Assembly: GCF_031845305.1 (NCBI RefSeq) | Contig: NZ_JAVREH010000016.1 | Coordinates: forward strand, 19,126 to 83,125 | Direction: 5' to 3' | Source of the DNA: Jatrophihabitans_A lederbergiae | GTDB taxonomy: Bacteria; Actinomycetota; Actinomycetes; Mycobacteriales; Jatrophihabitantaceae | DNA: 64,000 nucleotides | Shown here: one piece after another, positions 44,240-52,792 of the stretch | Layout: each line of letters begins with the position of its first letter | Position numbering within the stretch: position 1 is the stretch's first letter | The notes under the pieces: generated by a model | The model's database searches: none | Told to the model about the DNA's origin: nothing | Seen by the model: only the letters and a program-made list of their open reading frames with translations | Translations under genes and position numbers: made by a program

Positions 44240-44403
44240 GGCGTTGGCTCCCTCCGCTGAGGCAGGCAAAAACCGTGTCGAGGAGAGGAGTCCGCGTTTC
44301 ACCTTCCCGATGGGCGTGGATTTCGTTGCCGATAAGGACCTACCGAGTCTGACGACCTGACGCGCCCACCCGCCACCGGCCGAGTCATGCCACGATCGGG
44401 CGA

Positions 44404-44960
44404 TGCTTCACTTCCTCGGCCTCACGCCCGCAGTCTCTACCGCTCACCAATGACTTTTACACCACCGTGTTGACCGCCCTCGGCAGTTTGGCTGCATGCG
44501 TGGGCGCGACTGCTGCGTGGCGGGCAGCGTAGGCGAGCAAGCGGACTGCACAGGATGCAACGCAAGGCACTGGCGGTCGCGTTGAAACCATCCCTCAGCT
44601 TCTGTCGGCGCCGAAACGCACATCGAGGGCCCAATACTGTACGCAGGCATTAGGAACTTGACTGGGTTCTCGGCTACCGACATCAAGCTCCACGTAGAGA
44701 CGCGTGGCGGTCACTCGTACACCGCCAGTTGGCCGGTGCTCGGCGGCAGGCCGTCCGAGGCTGTCAACGTTGGGCAGGGTGATAGCAGCACACGTAGCCA
44801 CCTCGGGGCGGCGCTCCCGCCGTGGGACTCGAAGCGGATTGTTGTGCAGTACTCCGACTCATCCTAGGTGGGCACCTGGCAGGTCGTCCGCACCTTCGCC
44901 GATTCTCCTGCAGTGCTCGCAACGGATGTGGAGACGCAGATTGAATCTCCGACTCGGCAT
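44404..44960 (+). pseudogene. Degenerate gene for a small membrane-anchored protein
   Basis: One frame encodes a convincing N-terminal transmembrane helix with a basic follow-up (LTALGSLAACVGATAAWRAA, stop, ASKRTAQDATQ). A second frame continues from about 44600 as AETHIEGPILYAGIRNLTGF and IKLHVETRGG up to a stop at 44867. An in-frame TAG near 44529 and at least one frameshift make it non-functional. The intact form would be a single-pass protein with a beta-rich exterior domain. The region 44240-45063 holds nothing else I can support. Confidence 0.4.
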
Positions 44961-45063
44961 CCGCGGCGGCGACTGCGTCGACGTACGCGTCAGTGAACCG
45001 CCAGTCTTCGACGCGCCAGTTAGATGTGATGTCCGAGATGCCTGCGGTTCACTCGTACCTTCG

Positions 45064-45435
45064 TCATCCATCCGACCGCACACGTTGAGCGAAGTTGGCT
45101 CCGCATCGCTGGCAGTAGCGCCACTGGAGCGCGGTCGGGTCAACCACGTGGGGCGTCCAGTCGGTCATCGCGTGGCCGAGTTCTTGGCAATCCGCGACGC
45201 GGGTGTGGAGCAGGCACAGCACCCGCCCGTCGTCGCGGCGGGTCCATCCGCGTGCCAGCATCGCGGTCCACAGTTGCTTCGTCGAGGTGAAGCGGGGGAT
45301 GTTGCCGTGATAGGACGACAGGTCACAGTGGGTGCAGCGCACCGACCACAGGGTGCGCTGTTCCAGGTTCGGGTGAACGAACTCGTCGCTTGCGCCGCGG
45401 TTGGGTCGGCTTCGGGAGTTGGGTAGTTTCGTCAT
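45064..45435 (-). CDS. Small zinc-ribbon-like protein
   Basis: 123 aa; ATG 45435 with AGGAG 8 bases upstream. It contains paired cysteines (VRCTHC and WRYCQRCGANF) plus a Cys/His segment between them (RVLCLLHTRVADCQELGH), suggesting one or two zinc sites. No catalytic motif is seen. It is a stand-alone gene just beyond the 3' end of the conjugation operon and downstream of an inverted DnaA-box pair. Function unknown; a nucleic-acid-binding accessory is a guess. Confidence 0.65.
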   Translation of the reverse strand: MTKLPNSRSRPNRGASDEFVHPNLEQRTLWSVRCTHCDLSSYHGNIPRFTSTKQLWTAMLARGWTRRDDGRVLCLLHTRVADCQELGHAMTDWTPHVVDPTALQWRYCQRCGANFAQRVRSDG

Positions 45436-45567
45436 CGGGTCGTCTCCTGTTTACGCAGGGTGCGATCAAGGCCCGGTCCGGTGCTGGTAACACCTGGCCG
45501 GGCCGCCTCTTGGGGCGGAGACTCGAACCTATAGTCCTCGTGGGCCGAGCCGGGTCAATGCAGAAAC

Positions 45568-45597
45568 GTTGTGGACAACGGGCTAGCTGTCCACAAC
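45568..45597. repeat. Perfect 10-bp inverted repeat containing two DnaA-box-like sites
   Basis: GTTGTGGACA, 10 bases, TGTCCACAAC. Each arm contains a 9-mer matching the actinobacterial DnaA box TTGTCCACA (TGTGGACAA at 45570-45578; CTGTCCACA at 45587-45595), facing each other. It lies between the end of the conjugation operon (45629) and the zinc-ribbon gene. It could be a DnaA-binding site, or a bidirectional terminator stem for the converging transcript. Confidence 0.6.
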
Positions 45598-45628
45598 CGC
45601 CCTAGCCGTCCTGTCGGGCGGCTGAGCC

Positions 45629-46948
45629 TTACCTACGGTGTCCTGGCTCGACAGGCTGACTCGCGGCGGGCAGACGCTGATCGGTGGGCGGCGCCCCCGC
45701 GGGGTGCTCATGGTCTGGACTCCTCCAGTGGCTCAGTCGTTGCCGGCTCATCGCGGGCCGATCGTCAGCGGCGCGGCCCATTGATGCGACTTCCTCGGTA
45801 GCAGCTAGGTCGGGTCGCGGTACGGACTCCGCTACAGCGCTGCGGACGGCGTTCACCGCTGGGCGCAGGTCAGCAAGGTCCACGTGGATGAGGCCGGTGG
45901 GCTTGCGCCCGGCGAGTTGTTCGCGGACACGGTGTTCCCGTGGTGGTAGCTGCTGGGCGTAGGCGAGGACTCGACCGCCTCGCGGCCACTCTTGGATGAG
46001 TCTGCAGAGGTTGTCACCAAGCTCCGGCAACTGCGCAACGCACGCCGAGACAGCGGCGCTGAGGTCTTCCTCACCCTTCGGCCCATTGCCATCCTGGGCG
46101 GTCTGTACGCCGGTCGCCCTTTCTTGGCGCAACGTCTCGTGTAGCTGGATGGCCCACGCGACGGCTGTCGACAGGTCGTCGTGTCGGTGTCGGCTGCCGT
46201 CGTTGAATGGTTGAAGTGCTACTCCCACTCGCCGCCATGCCTGGCCGGCGGACGTCATGGCTTCGAACTGTGGGTGGTTCGGGCTGTGAAGGGTTGCCGC
46301 GGAGGCGCACAGCGTCTCTGCGGCCAGGCCGACGGCGAGGACCTCAGCGACCGCTAGCTGGGCGCCGGGCCGGGTGTAGTGCACCAGGCCAGTCATGGCT
46401 TCGGTGATGCGGTCCGCCGGTTGTTGCGGCGGCTGGCGCAGTGGCGACGGGATCGCTCTGTCCAGGGGTCGAGCGTCGCTAGCACTGGGCGGCTCGATCG
46501 CTCCGGTTCGTTCGACGAGGATGCCAGCTCGGCGGACGTGTTCTAACGCCGACGATGGCAACTTCGGCGCGTCGGCGTTGGATGCGACCTCACCGAGGCG
46601 GCGGGCGATGGTCGCCATTTCGACTGCTGCAGCCCACCTGCTTGCACCGCCCAGTTCGAACCTGAGGATGTCTGTGGTGTCGGCGAGTACACCGCTGAGC
46701 AGGGGTAATCGGTCCTCACCGGCGTCTGATGGATCGGAAGCCACTACGCACGCCGTGCCGAGTTCCTGTACGAATCGTTCGCGGTATCCACCGATCTCGT
46801 CGGACAGTCCGTCGTTGGCGAGCCGTTGCAATGTCCGACCGAGAGGACCTAGCGCCTGGGCGGCGCCGGCCTCGTTGTTGGGCGCCGATTCGGCTCTGGT
46901 CACTTCCTCGTCGAGGGCGTCGAGCAGGCTCCGCAGGGACGTTGCCAC
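45629..46948 (-). CDS. Hypothetical protein of the conjugation operon (439 aa)
   Basis: Last gene of the minus-strand conjugation operon, 4 bases after its upstream neighbour. It is largely alpha-helical and Ala-rich, with no membrane segment or nucleotide motif. The C-terminal 60 residues are Pro/Arg/His-rich and probably disordered. I recognise no family. Its length, codon usage and place support a real cytoplasmic protein, perhaps an accessory of DNA transfer. Confidence 0.7.
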   Translation of the reverse strand: MATSLRSLLDALDEEVTRAESAPNNEAGAAQALGPLGRTLQRLANDGLSDEIGGYRERFVQELGTACVVASDPSDAGEDRLPLLSGVLADTTDILRFELGGASRWAAAVEMATIARRLGEVASNADAPKLPSSALEHVRRAGILVERTGAIEPPSASDARPLDRAIPSPLRQPPQQPADRITEAMTGLVHYTRPGAQLAVAEVLAVGLAAETLCASAATLHSPNHPQFEAMTSAGQAWRRVGVALQPFNDGSRHRHDDLSTAVAWAIQLHETLRQERATGVQTAQDGNGPKGEEDLSAAVSACVAQLPELGDNLCRLIQEWPRGGRVLAYAQQLPPREHRVREQLAGRKPTGLIHVDLADLRPAVNAVRSAVAESVPRPDLAATEEVASMGRAADDRPAMSRQRLSHWRSPDHEHPAGAPPTDQRLPAASQPVEPGHRR

Positions 46949-46952
46949 AGCG

Positions 46953-47252
46953 CTAACTCAGCTGACGCAGTGCCCGTCGGCCGGCTGCCGACGCTTGGAG
47001 GACGGGCGGGGATGCGAACTGTTGCAGGGGCAGCGTCGCAAGTGTTTGCAACGCGGCTTGGATCAACGCCTCTGCGGTTGCGGTGCTCACAGCGGGGTTC
47101 TCGGCGATCGTCGGGTTGCCGAGATGGTGCAGGGCGGCGAGGCACCACAATCGGGCGCCGGTGTCTGGGTCGGAGGTGGCGGTGATCACGGCCCTGAAGA
47201 GCGTTGCCGCCGCCCTGGTGGTGTCGTCGTAGCTGGCTTGGTCTGGGTGCAT
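46953..47252 (-). CDS. Hypothetical protein (99 aa), conjugation operon
   Basis: ATG 47252 (MHPDQASYDDTTRAAATLFR) follows GAAGGAAT. The protein is helical with repeated Ala/Leu motifs (AEALIQAALQTLATLPL). No domain is recognised. It precedes the 439-aa hypothetical by 4 bases and is separated from the gene upstream by about 110 bases. Confidence 0.65.
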   Translation of the reverse strand: MHPDQASYDDTTRAAATLFRAVITATSDPDTGARLWCLAALHHLGNPTIAENPAVSTATAEALIQAALQTLATLPLQQFASPPVLQASAAGRRALRQLS

Positions 47253-47360
47253 TGCGATTCCTTCGGGTGATGAGCAAGACGTCAGCATCAAGGTGGGTCA
47301 TCCGGTGTACTCGTGGGGCGATGAGAGCGGTTGTGTGGAGGACGGCCGGTCGTCCTCAGG

Positions 47361-47921
47361 TCACTGGGCGGAACGACGGCCGTGAAGGCTGCGCGACGCC
47401 TGCGGTTCTGCGTCTGCCTCTAGCAGCACTCGCCGCCGTTCCGTTGCGTCTTGGGCTATGAACGCCGATGCGCGGGATTCGGCCGGCCACTGCTGGTGTT
47501 TGCCGATGCGACAGGTGCTCTCACCCAACCGGCTGGAGACGCGATCGGCGAACATCGGGAAGGTGTAACGCTGCCACTCCTCCAGCAGTCTCGGATCGGT
47601 GGCTTCTTCAGCCTCCCAGCGCAGGAAAGCGAGCACGGGCAATTCTCGGGCGATGTGGGGATGGCGCGGCCAACATGAGGGAACCAGGTGGACCGGTCGC
47701 CACGCGTAGTCGGTATTCAGCCACCCCGCCACCTCGTCGCACCATCGCCACACGGTGGCCCGCAGTTCGTCCGGGCACGAGGTGGGATCCCACGGCCGGG
47801 GAAGCTCAGCCAGGTCCCCCGCCTCCCGCATCTCATCCGGGTCACCGTCGCGCAGGATCGCCAAAAGTTCTAGGGCTCTCAGCAGAACACCGGGCGGCTG
47901 CGGAAATCGTGTGAGTATCAC
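47361..47921 (-). CDS. Hypothetical protein (186 aa) coupled to the coupling-protein gene
   Basis: GTG 47921 overlaps the coupling-protein stop (GTGA); a GTG at 47930 is an alternative. Conserved-looking aromatic positions (WRWCDEVAGWLN, CWPRHPHIARELPVLAFLR) resemble an uncharacterised protein often encoded next to TraG-like genes in actinobacterial elements. It has no membrane segment or signal peptide, so it is probably cytoplasmic and associated with the coupling step. Confidence 0.7.
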   Translation of the reverse strand: MILTRFPQPPGVLLRALELLAILRDGDPDEMREAGDLAELPRPWDPTSCPDELRATVWRWCDEVAGWLNTDYAWRPVHLVPSCWPRHPHIARELPVLAFLRWEAEEATDPRLLEEWQRYTFPMFADRVSSRLGESTCRIGKHQQWPAESRASAFIAQDATERRRVLLEADAEPQASRSLHGRRSAQ

Positions 47922-49435
47922 CAGAGCCACCGATGCAGCGGCAGCTCCTCATCGGCGGGCAGCGGACGGTCGTCGTCCTCACTTGCCGGCGACAGCCGGT
48001 TGGCTCGGGCGTAGGCGACCGCGTCGGCGGTGACAGCCGCGAGGTCCGGGGCGCCTGCCCGCGCTGCGCGAACCCGCCTACGACCTGCGTCGAGCTCGGC
48101 ATTCAACAGTCGCCCCTGCTTGCCGTCGAAACATCGGCGAAGTGTGGCAATGATCGGTGGGGCGTTGCCCGCAAGGACCAGCGCGTGACGCTCGGCGATG
48201 CGCCGAATATCACCGGGCCGTAGAACCTTCACATCCTCACCAGAGCGTGACGTTCCAAGACCACCGGGGCCGTCGCTGACCGTCTGACGACTGATCCGCA
48301 CGTCATCAATCAGGTCCGAGATTTCCTTGTAGAAGTGGACGTCCTTGCCGCCGCCGAAGATCACCAGGTTGTTGGTGAGGCCGAACAACGATCGGGCCTC
48401 GTCCTCGCCGTAGGACACAACCATTTGCTTCCACGTCTGGGTGGCGTAGATGAACGACAGGCCCAACGCGCGCTCGTTAGCCATCCGCACCCGCAACGTC
48501 GGCAACGGTGTCGTCGATGGCAGCTCGTCCAAGCAGGCGAGAAAGCAGGGCGTCATCCGCCCATGCGGAGCGGTGTTCGCAGCATCGAGCGCGGTATCCA
48601 GAACGTGCTCGGCGACCGCCGTCATCAACGGCGCGGCTGAGGCGTACGGGTCTTCCCGACCGAGCAGGTAGACGGTTCCCTGGCGGGCGATCAGATCAGC
48701 GATATCGGTCGCCGGACGGTCGCGTGTCGGAACACAGCGGGCACGGATTTCGGGTTGGAAGAACAACGACATTGCTTGCTGCACCGTCGTCACGGTGTTA
48801 CCGACAGTGTCGGACGAGCCGTGCAAGGCGCCCGATAGCAGGCCGTCCCAAAACCTGGCCGCGGAAGGATGCTGCTGCAGGATGTCGGCAGGTTGGTCGG
48901 CCGCGACCGGGTTAGCCACCCACTCCAGCACATGCTCAAGAGTGCGTCCAGTCAATGCGGCCGCGTGCAGAAAGCCCTGCAAGACCTTGGCCGTCTCAGC
49001 GGCATAGAACCTCGCCGCACCGTCTTGACGACCACCGCTCACGGCCCCGGTCACCGTTCCGGCGGCGAACGCCTTGGCCCGCTTCTCGGCCACCTTGGGA
49101 TCCACGCAGCCGGCGATCGGATCCCACACGAACACCGGCAGACCCGGTGCGGCACCGAACGGGTCGAGGACCGCGATGGGCCGCGGCGGACCGCCCGGTG
49201 TGAGCGGCTGCTGCCGACGCTGCGCCGTCAACAGCAAGTCATCTACCTTCGTAAGAGTGGCCATCCCCGCACCCCGATGCGCGAGCAGCGCAGGCGCCAA
49301 CAGGTCGAGAGTCTTGCCAGAACCTTGCTCGCCGTAGACACCGGTCGTTCGGTCATAACGGCACCACAACTCGATGCCCCGAGGGGTTTGCGATCGGCCG
49401 ATGCGCCAGCCGATGTCGGTGGGGTCAAAGCTCAT
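47918..49435 (-). CDS. Type IV coupling protein, TraG/TraD-like ATPase
   Basis: 505 aa; ATG overlaps the upstream membrane gene (ATGA). Walker A is GEQGSGKT near residue 36. A Walker B-like FLACLDELPSTTPLPTL is followed by IYATQTWKQM, as in VirD4/TraG proteins. It lacks transmembrane helices of its own; these are supplied by the separate 164-aa protein just upstream, so the coupling protein is split. It would deliver the relaxase-DNA complex to the secretion channel. Confidence 0.88.
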   Translation of the reverse strand: MSFDPTDIGWRIGRSQTPRGIELWCRYDRTTGVYGEQGSGKTLDLLAPALLAHRGAGMATLTKVDDLLLTAQRRQQPLTPGGPPRPIAVLDPFGAAPGLPVFVWDPIAGCVDPKVAEKRAKAFAAGTVTGAVSGGRQDGAARFYAAETAKVLQGFLHAAALTGRTLEHVLEWVANPVAADQPADILQQHPSAARFWDGLLSGALHGSSDTVGNTVTTVQQAMSLFFQPEIRARCVPTRDRPATDIADLIARQGTVYLLGREDPYASAAPLMTAVAEHVLDTALDAANTAPHGRMTPCFLACLDELPSTTPLPTLRVRMANERALGLSFIYATQTWKQMVVSYGEDEARSLFGLTNNLVIFGGGKDVHFYKEISDLIDDVRISRQTVSDGPGGLGTSRSGEDVKVLRPGDIRRIAERHALVLAGNAPPIIATLRRCFDGKQGRLLNAELDAGRRRVRAARAGAPDLAAVTADAVAYARANRLSPASEDDDRPLPADEELPLHRWLW

Positions 49436-49926
49436 GAGGATGCCTTCTTCGTTGCCGTGTCATCCCGGCCGTAGAGGTCGGGGCGGATGATTTCTTTGGC
49501 GTTACGCAGTTTGCTGATGCCGAGGACCTGGTCGGCTTCGCCGCGGCTGGCCATGCCGCCGCGGGCGTCACCGGGGCGGTGGTAGCGGGCGAACAGCACG
49601 CCGGCGAGCACCGCCAAACTGACGACGAGCAGTTCACAGACCGCGACGCAGGCATAGACCACGCCGGGTGAGGCGACGAGCTGCGACTGTGGTGCGGGAA
49701 GTCCCCGGCCGGGGTGTCCGCTCAGAATGCCTCCGATGACGTGACCGATGGTGTCGGTGCCGTGCGGCCACACCCAGCCCCCGCCGAACAAAACCGAGGC
49801 CACGCCGAGCCCGAAGAGCGCGGCCAAGCCCAGGCCCATCAGTGCGCAACCGACTGCCGCAACGGCCGTCTCCCAACCCTGGCTCATCGGCTGCGGGTCG
49901 CGGCGCCGCTGGTAAGGGGTGGTCAT
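49432..49926 (-). CDS. Membrane partner of the split coupling protein
   Basis: 164 aa starting MTTPYQRRRDPQPM. Two strong hydrophobic segments (about 20-50 and 85-115) flank an exterior loop. The C-terminal tail (SRGEADQVLGISKLRNAKEIIRP) resembles the start of the cytosolic part of TraG/VirD4. Overlap of its stop with the ATPase ATG supports a two-subunit coupling protein. Confidence 0.8.
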   Translation of the reverse strand: MTTPYQRRRDPQPMSQGWETAVAAVGCALMGLGLAALFGLGVASVLFGGGWVWPHGTDTIGHVIGGILSGHPGRGLPAPQSQLVASPGVVYACVAVCELLVVSLAVLAGVLFARYHRPGDARGGMASRGEADQVLGISKLRNAKEIIRPDLYGRDDTATKKASS

Positions 49927-50011
49927 CGACCAGCCGCCGCGCCGTGGAACCGCACGGTGCGCTCTGTGCAATGAGCTGTTGCGAATTGTGTATTCACGTG
50001 ATCCTCCGTGC

Positions 50012-51190
50012 TCAGGCGATGTGGCGGACGTTGGTGATTTGACCGGACCATTCGGTGGCATCGGTCAGCTCGACGGGCACGCCGGCCGTGGGCGCTTGGA
50101 CGATGAACAGGTGGCGGCCGTCTTTGCCGTTGGCGTAGCCCGCGACCATGCCGACGTGACCCGGGTTGGCGGCGGTGCCGTCGGAGCCGGCAATCATGAC
50201 CAGATCCCCGCCCACGGCTTGGCTGAGATTGTTGGGTTCGGCGCTGCCACTGGATGTCTGCCCGGCCGCCAGATGCGGAAGCGCGACACCCGCCGCTGCC
50301 CAGGCCACCATCGTCAACCCGGAGCAGTCGAAAGCGTTCGGTCCGGCGGCGCCGAACACGTATGACTTGCCGAGCTGCCGCAGGGCGAACTTGACCGCGA
50401 GGTAGCCCTTCGCGGAGCCACTGATGACGAACCCGGCGGGGATCTTCGTGGTACCTGCGATGTTGTTGCCCGTCGGTCCGACGATCTTGCCGGCGACGTC
50501 GCCGCCGCCGGGGATCGCGCCGCCACCGCCGGCACAGATTGCCGGGCCTGATCCGAGCGCGGGAGTTGTCGACGGCGATCCCGCAGCGGTTTCCGCGCTC
50601 GGGCCGGTGGTCGGCACCGGCCCAGCGGCTGCGGCTGTCGCGGACCAGAACTCACCCACAAGCTGCTGCGCCAGCGCCGCGTTGAGTTGGTAGCGGCCCG
50701 GGTACTTCGATATCTGCACGGTCTGGGCGTCGACGCCGACGGTGTTGCTCTGCCAGTTGGCGACCTTCACCAGCCGGTCCAGGAACGCGTTGGTGGCCTT
50801 CACTGGGTCGCTCGCGACGGCTTCGGTGTAGATCGAGACCCGCTGCTGGAGCAGCCCTGCGGAGTCATGGTCGGACTGCACCGATGAGTTGTGCAGCTTG
50901 GATTCGGTGTAGGCGGTGGCCTCGGTGACGACGGCTGCGAACACCGGCAGATGCCGTCCAGCCACGACTGACACGATGCTCTGCGCGTTGCCCATCTGCT
51001 CGGCGTCAAGGTTGACGTTGCCCACGGTCTGGGCGGTCCCGCCCCCACCGCACACGCTCGAGCGGGGTGAGGCGCTCGCGCCGGCGCCGGCGACCGCCAT
51101 CAGCACCGCCGCCATGGCCAGCACCGGCAGCAGGGCGACGGCGATCATCCTCGGGCCGACCGCGCCGCCCTGTGCACCTTGTCCGGCCAT
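50012..51190 (-). CDS. NlpC/P60 peptidoglycan hydrolase of the transfer apparatus
   Basis: 392 aa, ATG one base after the VirB4 stop. An N-terminal membrane anchor (MIAVALLPVLAMAAVLMAVAG) is followed by a helical region with lysozyme-like elements (ATAYTESKLHNSS). After a Pro/Ser/Thr-rich linker comes an NlpC/P60 domain with catalytic Cys in NAFDCSGLTMVAW near 287 and His in GHVGMVAGY near 345. Such proteins locally open the cell wall for the conjugation channel, the VirB1 role in Gram-positive systems. Confidence 0.88.
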   Translation of the reverse strand: MAGQGAQGGAVGPRMIAVALLPVLAMAAVLMAVAGAGASASPRSSVCGGGGTAQTVGNVNLDAEQMGNAQSIVSVVAGRHLPVFAAVVTEATAYTESKLHNSSVQSDHDSAGLLQQRVSIYTEAVASDPVKATNAFLDRLVKVANWQSNTVGVDAQTVQISKYPGRYQLNAALAQQLVGEFWSATAAAAGPVPTTGPSAETAAGSPSTTPALGSGPAICAGGGGAIPGGGDVAGKIVGPTGNNIAGTTKIPAGFVISGSAKGYLAVKFALRQLGKSYVFGAAGPNAFDCSGLTMVAWAAAGVALPHLAAGQTSSGSAEPNNLSQAVGGDLVMIAGSDGTAANPGHVGMVAGYANGKDGRHLFIVQAPTAGVPVELTDATEWSGQITNVRHIA

Positions 51191-51191
51191 G

Positions 51192-52751
51192 TCAGACCAT
51201 CCTCGCCACGGCAAGAACGTCGCGGCTCAAGGAACCCTCGCTGGTGGTGGTCTCGGCGGCGACCGCGGTGTTGTGTCTCTCGGCCTGCACATCCGCGACC
51301 GGGGTGGTGATCGCGTCGTTGGTGTCGGTGAGAGCGATGTCGATCGAGGTCCGCACAGTCTGGACCTTCGCCACGTGCGAGCCGATCAGCCACAGCGCGC
51401 GGCCCTTGGCCGCGGTGGCCCAGTCAGTAACGATCCGCTCGGCCATCGGGATGAGACCAAGCAGGTCGGACAGCTCGTCACCGATCTGGTCGTCCTGTCC
51501 GAGCAACACCTTCGTCCCGCACAGGTGCATCAGGTCTTTGGCGATCGCCACGGCCTGGCTGCCGGCATCGCCGACGGTGAGCATGTCCGAGGGCTTGTGG
51601 GCGATGACGGCCTGGATGCAGCCGTCGCGGCGGGACAGTCGCAGGTCGGCGTCGAGGGACTTGACCGCGTCGGTGCCCAGCCGCATCTGCTTCCAACACT
51701 CGTCGCGGATGATGATGCGCAGGTCGCCGGGCTCGGCGACCTGGGTCATGGCCCGGCCCCACGAGTTCAGGCAGGTCAGCGCGACCCCGACGGCTTCGTC
51801 GCCGAGCGGGTCCAGCCGCGACAGCGACAGTGACTGGATCGGCGCGCGCCAGTCGACGTTGACTGTGGTGGGTGCGTCGAACAGCCCGGCCAGGTGCCCC
51901 TTCACCAGGGAGCCGAGGGCGTCGCGCATCGGTCGGGTCTCGTCGAGGAAGTGCTGCCGGCTGGAGTAGCGGCAATCCGTGACCAACTCGTCGGTGGGGT
52001 TGTTCAGCGCGTCCCAGACCTGCGGGATGGTGATCTCGCTCATCTGGTCGGCGCCGTCGGCGTAACCGGTCAGGTCTCGGATGACCTGTCCGACCGCGGT
52101 CTCAGCGGTCGGCCCGAACGGCACGTGTTGCGAGCCGACGAGGCCCTTGATCAGCAGCAGCCACCGGGCAAAGACCATCGCCGCGCGGCGCTGGGCCTCG
52201 GCGCGGGGCAGGTGGGTCCAGTCGTTTCCGAGGGGGCCGAAATCGAGGGGGTTGATCCGGGCGGGCAGGCCGTGACCGACGGCGTGGGGCTCGACACCGA
52301 GTGCCCGGCACAGCGGTTCGTACTCGTCCTTGACGTCGCCCAGGATCAGCGTGCGGTAGGAGTAGGCCATCATCCGCAGGCAGAACATCTTGACCGTTCC
52401 GGACTTGCCGCGGCCGGGTGCGCCGAAGAACATCATGTTGGGGTTGGTGACGCCGGCGATGCCCGAGAGCGTCCACCCGATCGGGTCGACGTGGAACGCG
52501 CCGCCCGAGAGGTAGTCGATGCCCATATGTGCGCCGGTCGACGGGAGGCCATCGCCGGCGATCAGCGGCCACACCCCGCCAACCTGCTCGGAGGTCATCC
52601 GATACACCTGCAGCGGCGCAGGAACCGGTGCCCAGCCCGCGGCGGGACCGGACCGGCCGTGCTTGCCGACCATCACGGTGAACGGGTCGCCGTCCTTGAC
52701 CCGAGCTGGTGGTGGTGCGAGCGGCGGCAGGTTGTGGCCGAAGTCCGACAC
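51192..52751 (-). CDS. VirB4-like conjugation ATPase
   Basis: 519 aa; GTG 52751 is the only start before the conserved region. Walker A GAPGRGKSGTVKMF near residue 110, then LILGDVKDEYEPLC and IIIRDECWKQM (Walker B region), typical of VirB4/TraC family ATPases in actinobacterial elements. It lacks the N-terminal half of classical VirB4; the upstream SCO6880-like protein may supply that part. It probably energises assembly or substrate translocation. Confidence 0.85.
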   Translation of the reverse strand: MSDFGHNLPPLAPPPARVKDGDPFTVMVGKHGRSGPAAGWAPVPAPLQVYRMTSEQVGGVWPLIAGDGLPSTGAHMGIDYLSGGAFHVDPIGWTLSGIAGVTNPNMMFFGAPGRGKSGTVKMFCLRMMAYSYRTLILGDVKDEYEPLCRALGVEPHAVGHGLPARINPLDFGPLGNDWTHLPRAEAQRRAAMVFARWLLLIKGLVGSQHVPFGPTAETAVGQVIRDLTGYADGADQMSEITIPQVWDALNNPTDELVTDCRYSSRQHFLDETRPMRDALGSLVKGHLAGLFDAPTTVNVDWRAPIQSLSLSRLDPLGDEAVGVALTCLNSWGRAMTQVAEPGDLRIIIRDECWKQMRLGTDAVKSLDADLRLSRRDGCIQAVIAHKPSDMLTVGDAGSQAVAIAKDLMHLCGTKVLLGQDDQIGDELSDLLGLIPMAERIVTDWATAAKGRALWLIGSHVAKVQTVRTSIDIALTDTNDAITTPVADVQAERHNTAVAAETTTSEGSLSRDVLAVARMV

Positions 52752-52792
52752 GAGCTGCGCGATGCCGCGCCCGTCCGCGCTGCGGCGGCGGC

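Noticed and set aside
45505..45545. tRNA-like 3' end (GGTTCGAGTCTCCGCC on the minus strand), possible att site
   Set aside because: The T-arm does not pair and no acceptor, anticodon or D arm could be built; chance resemblance.
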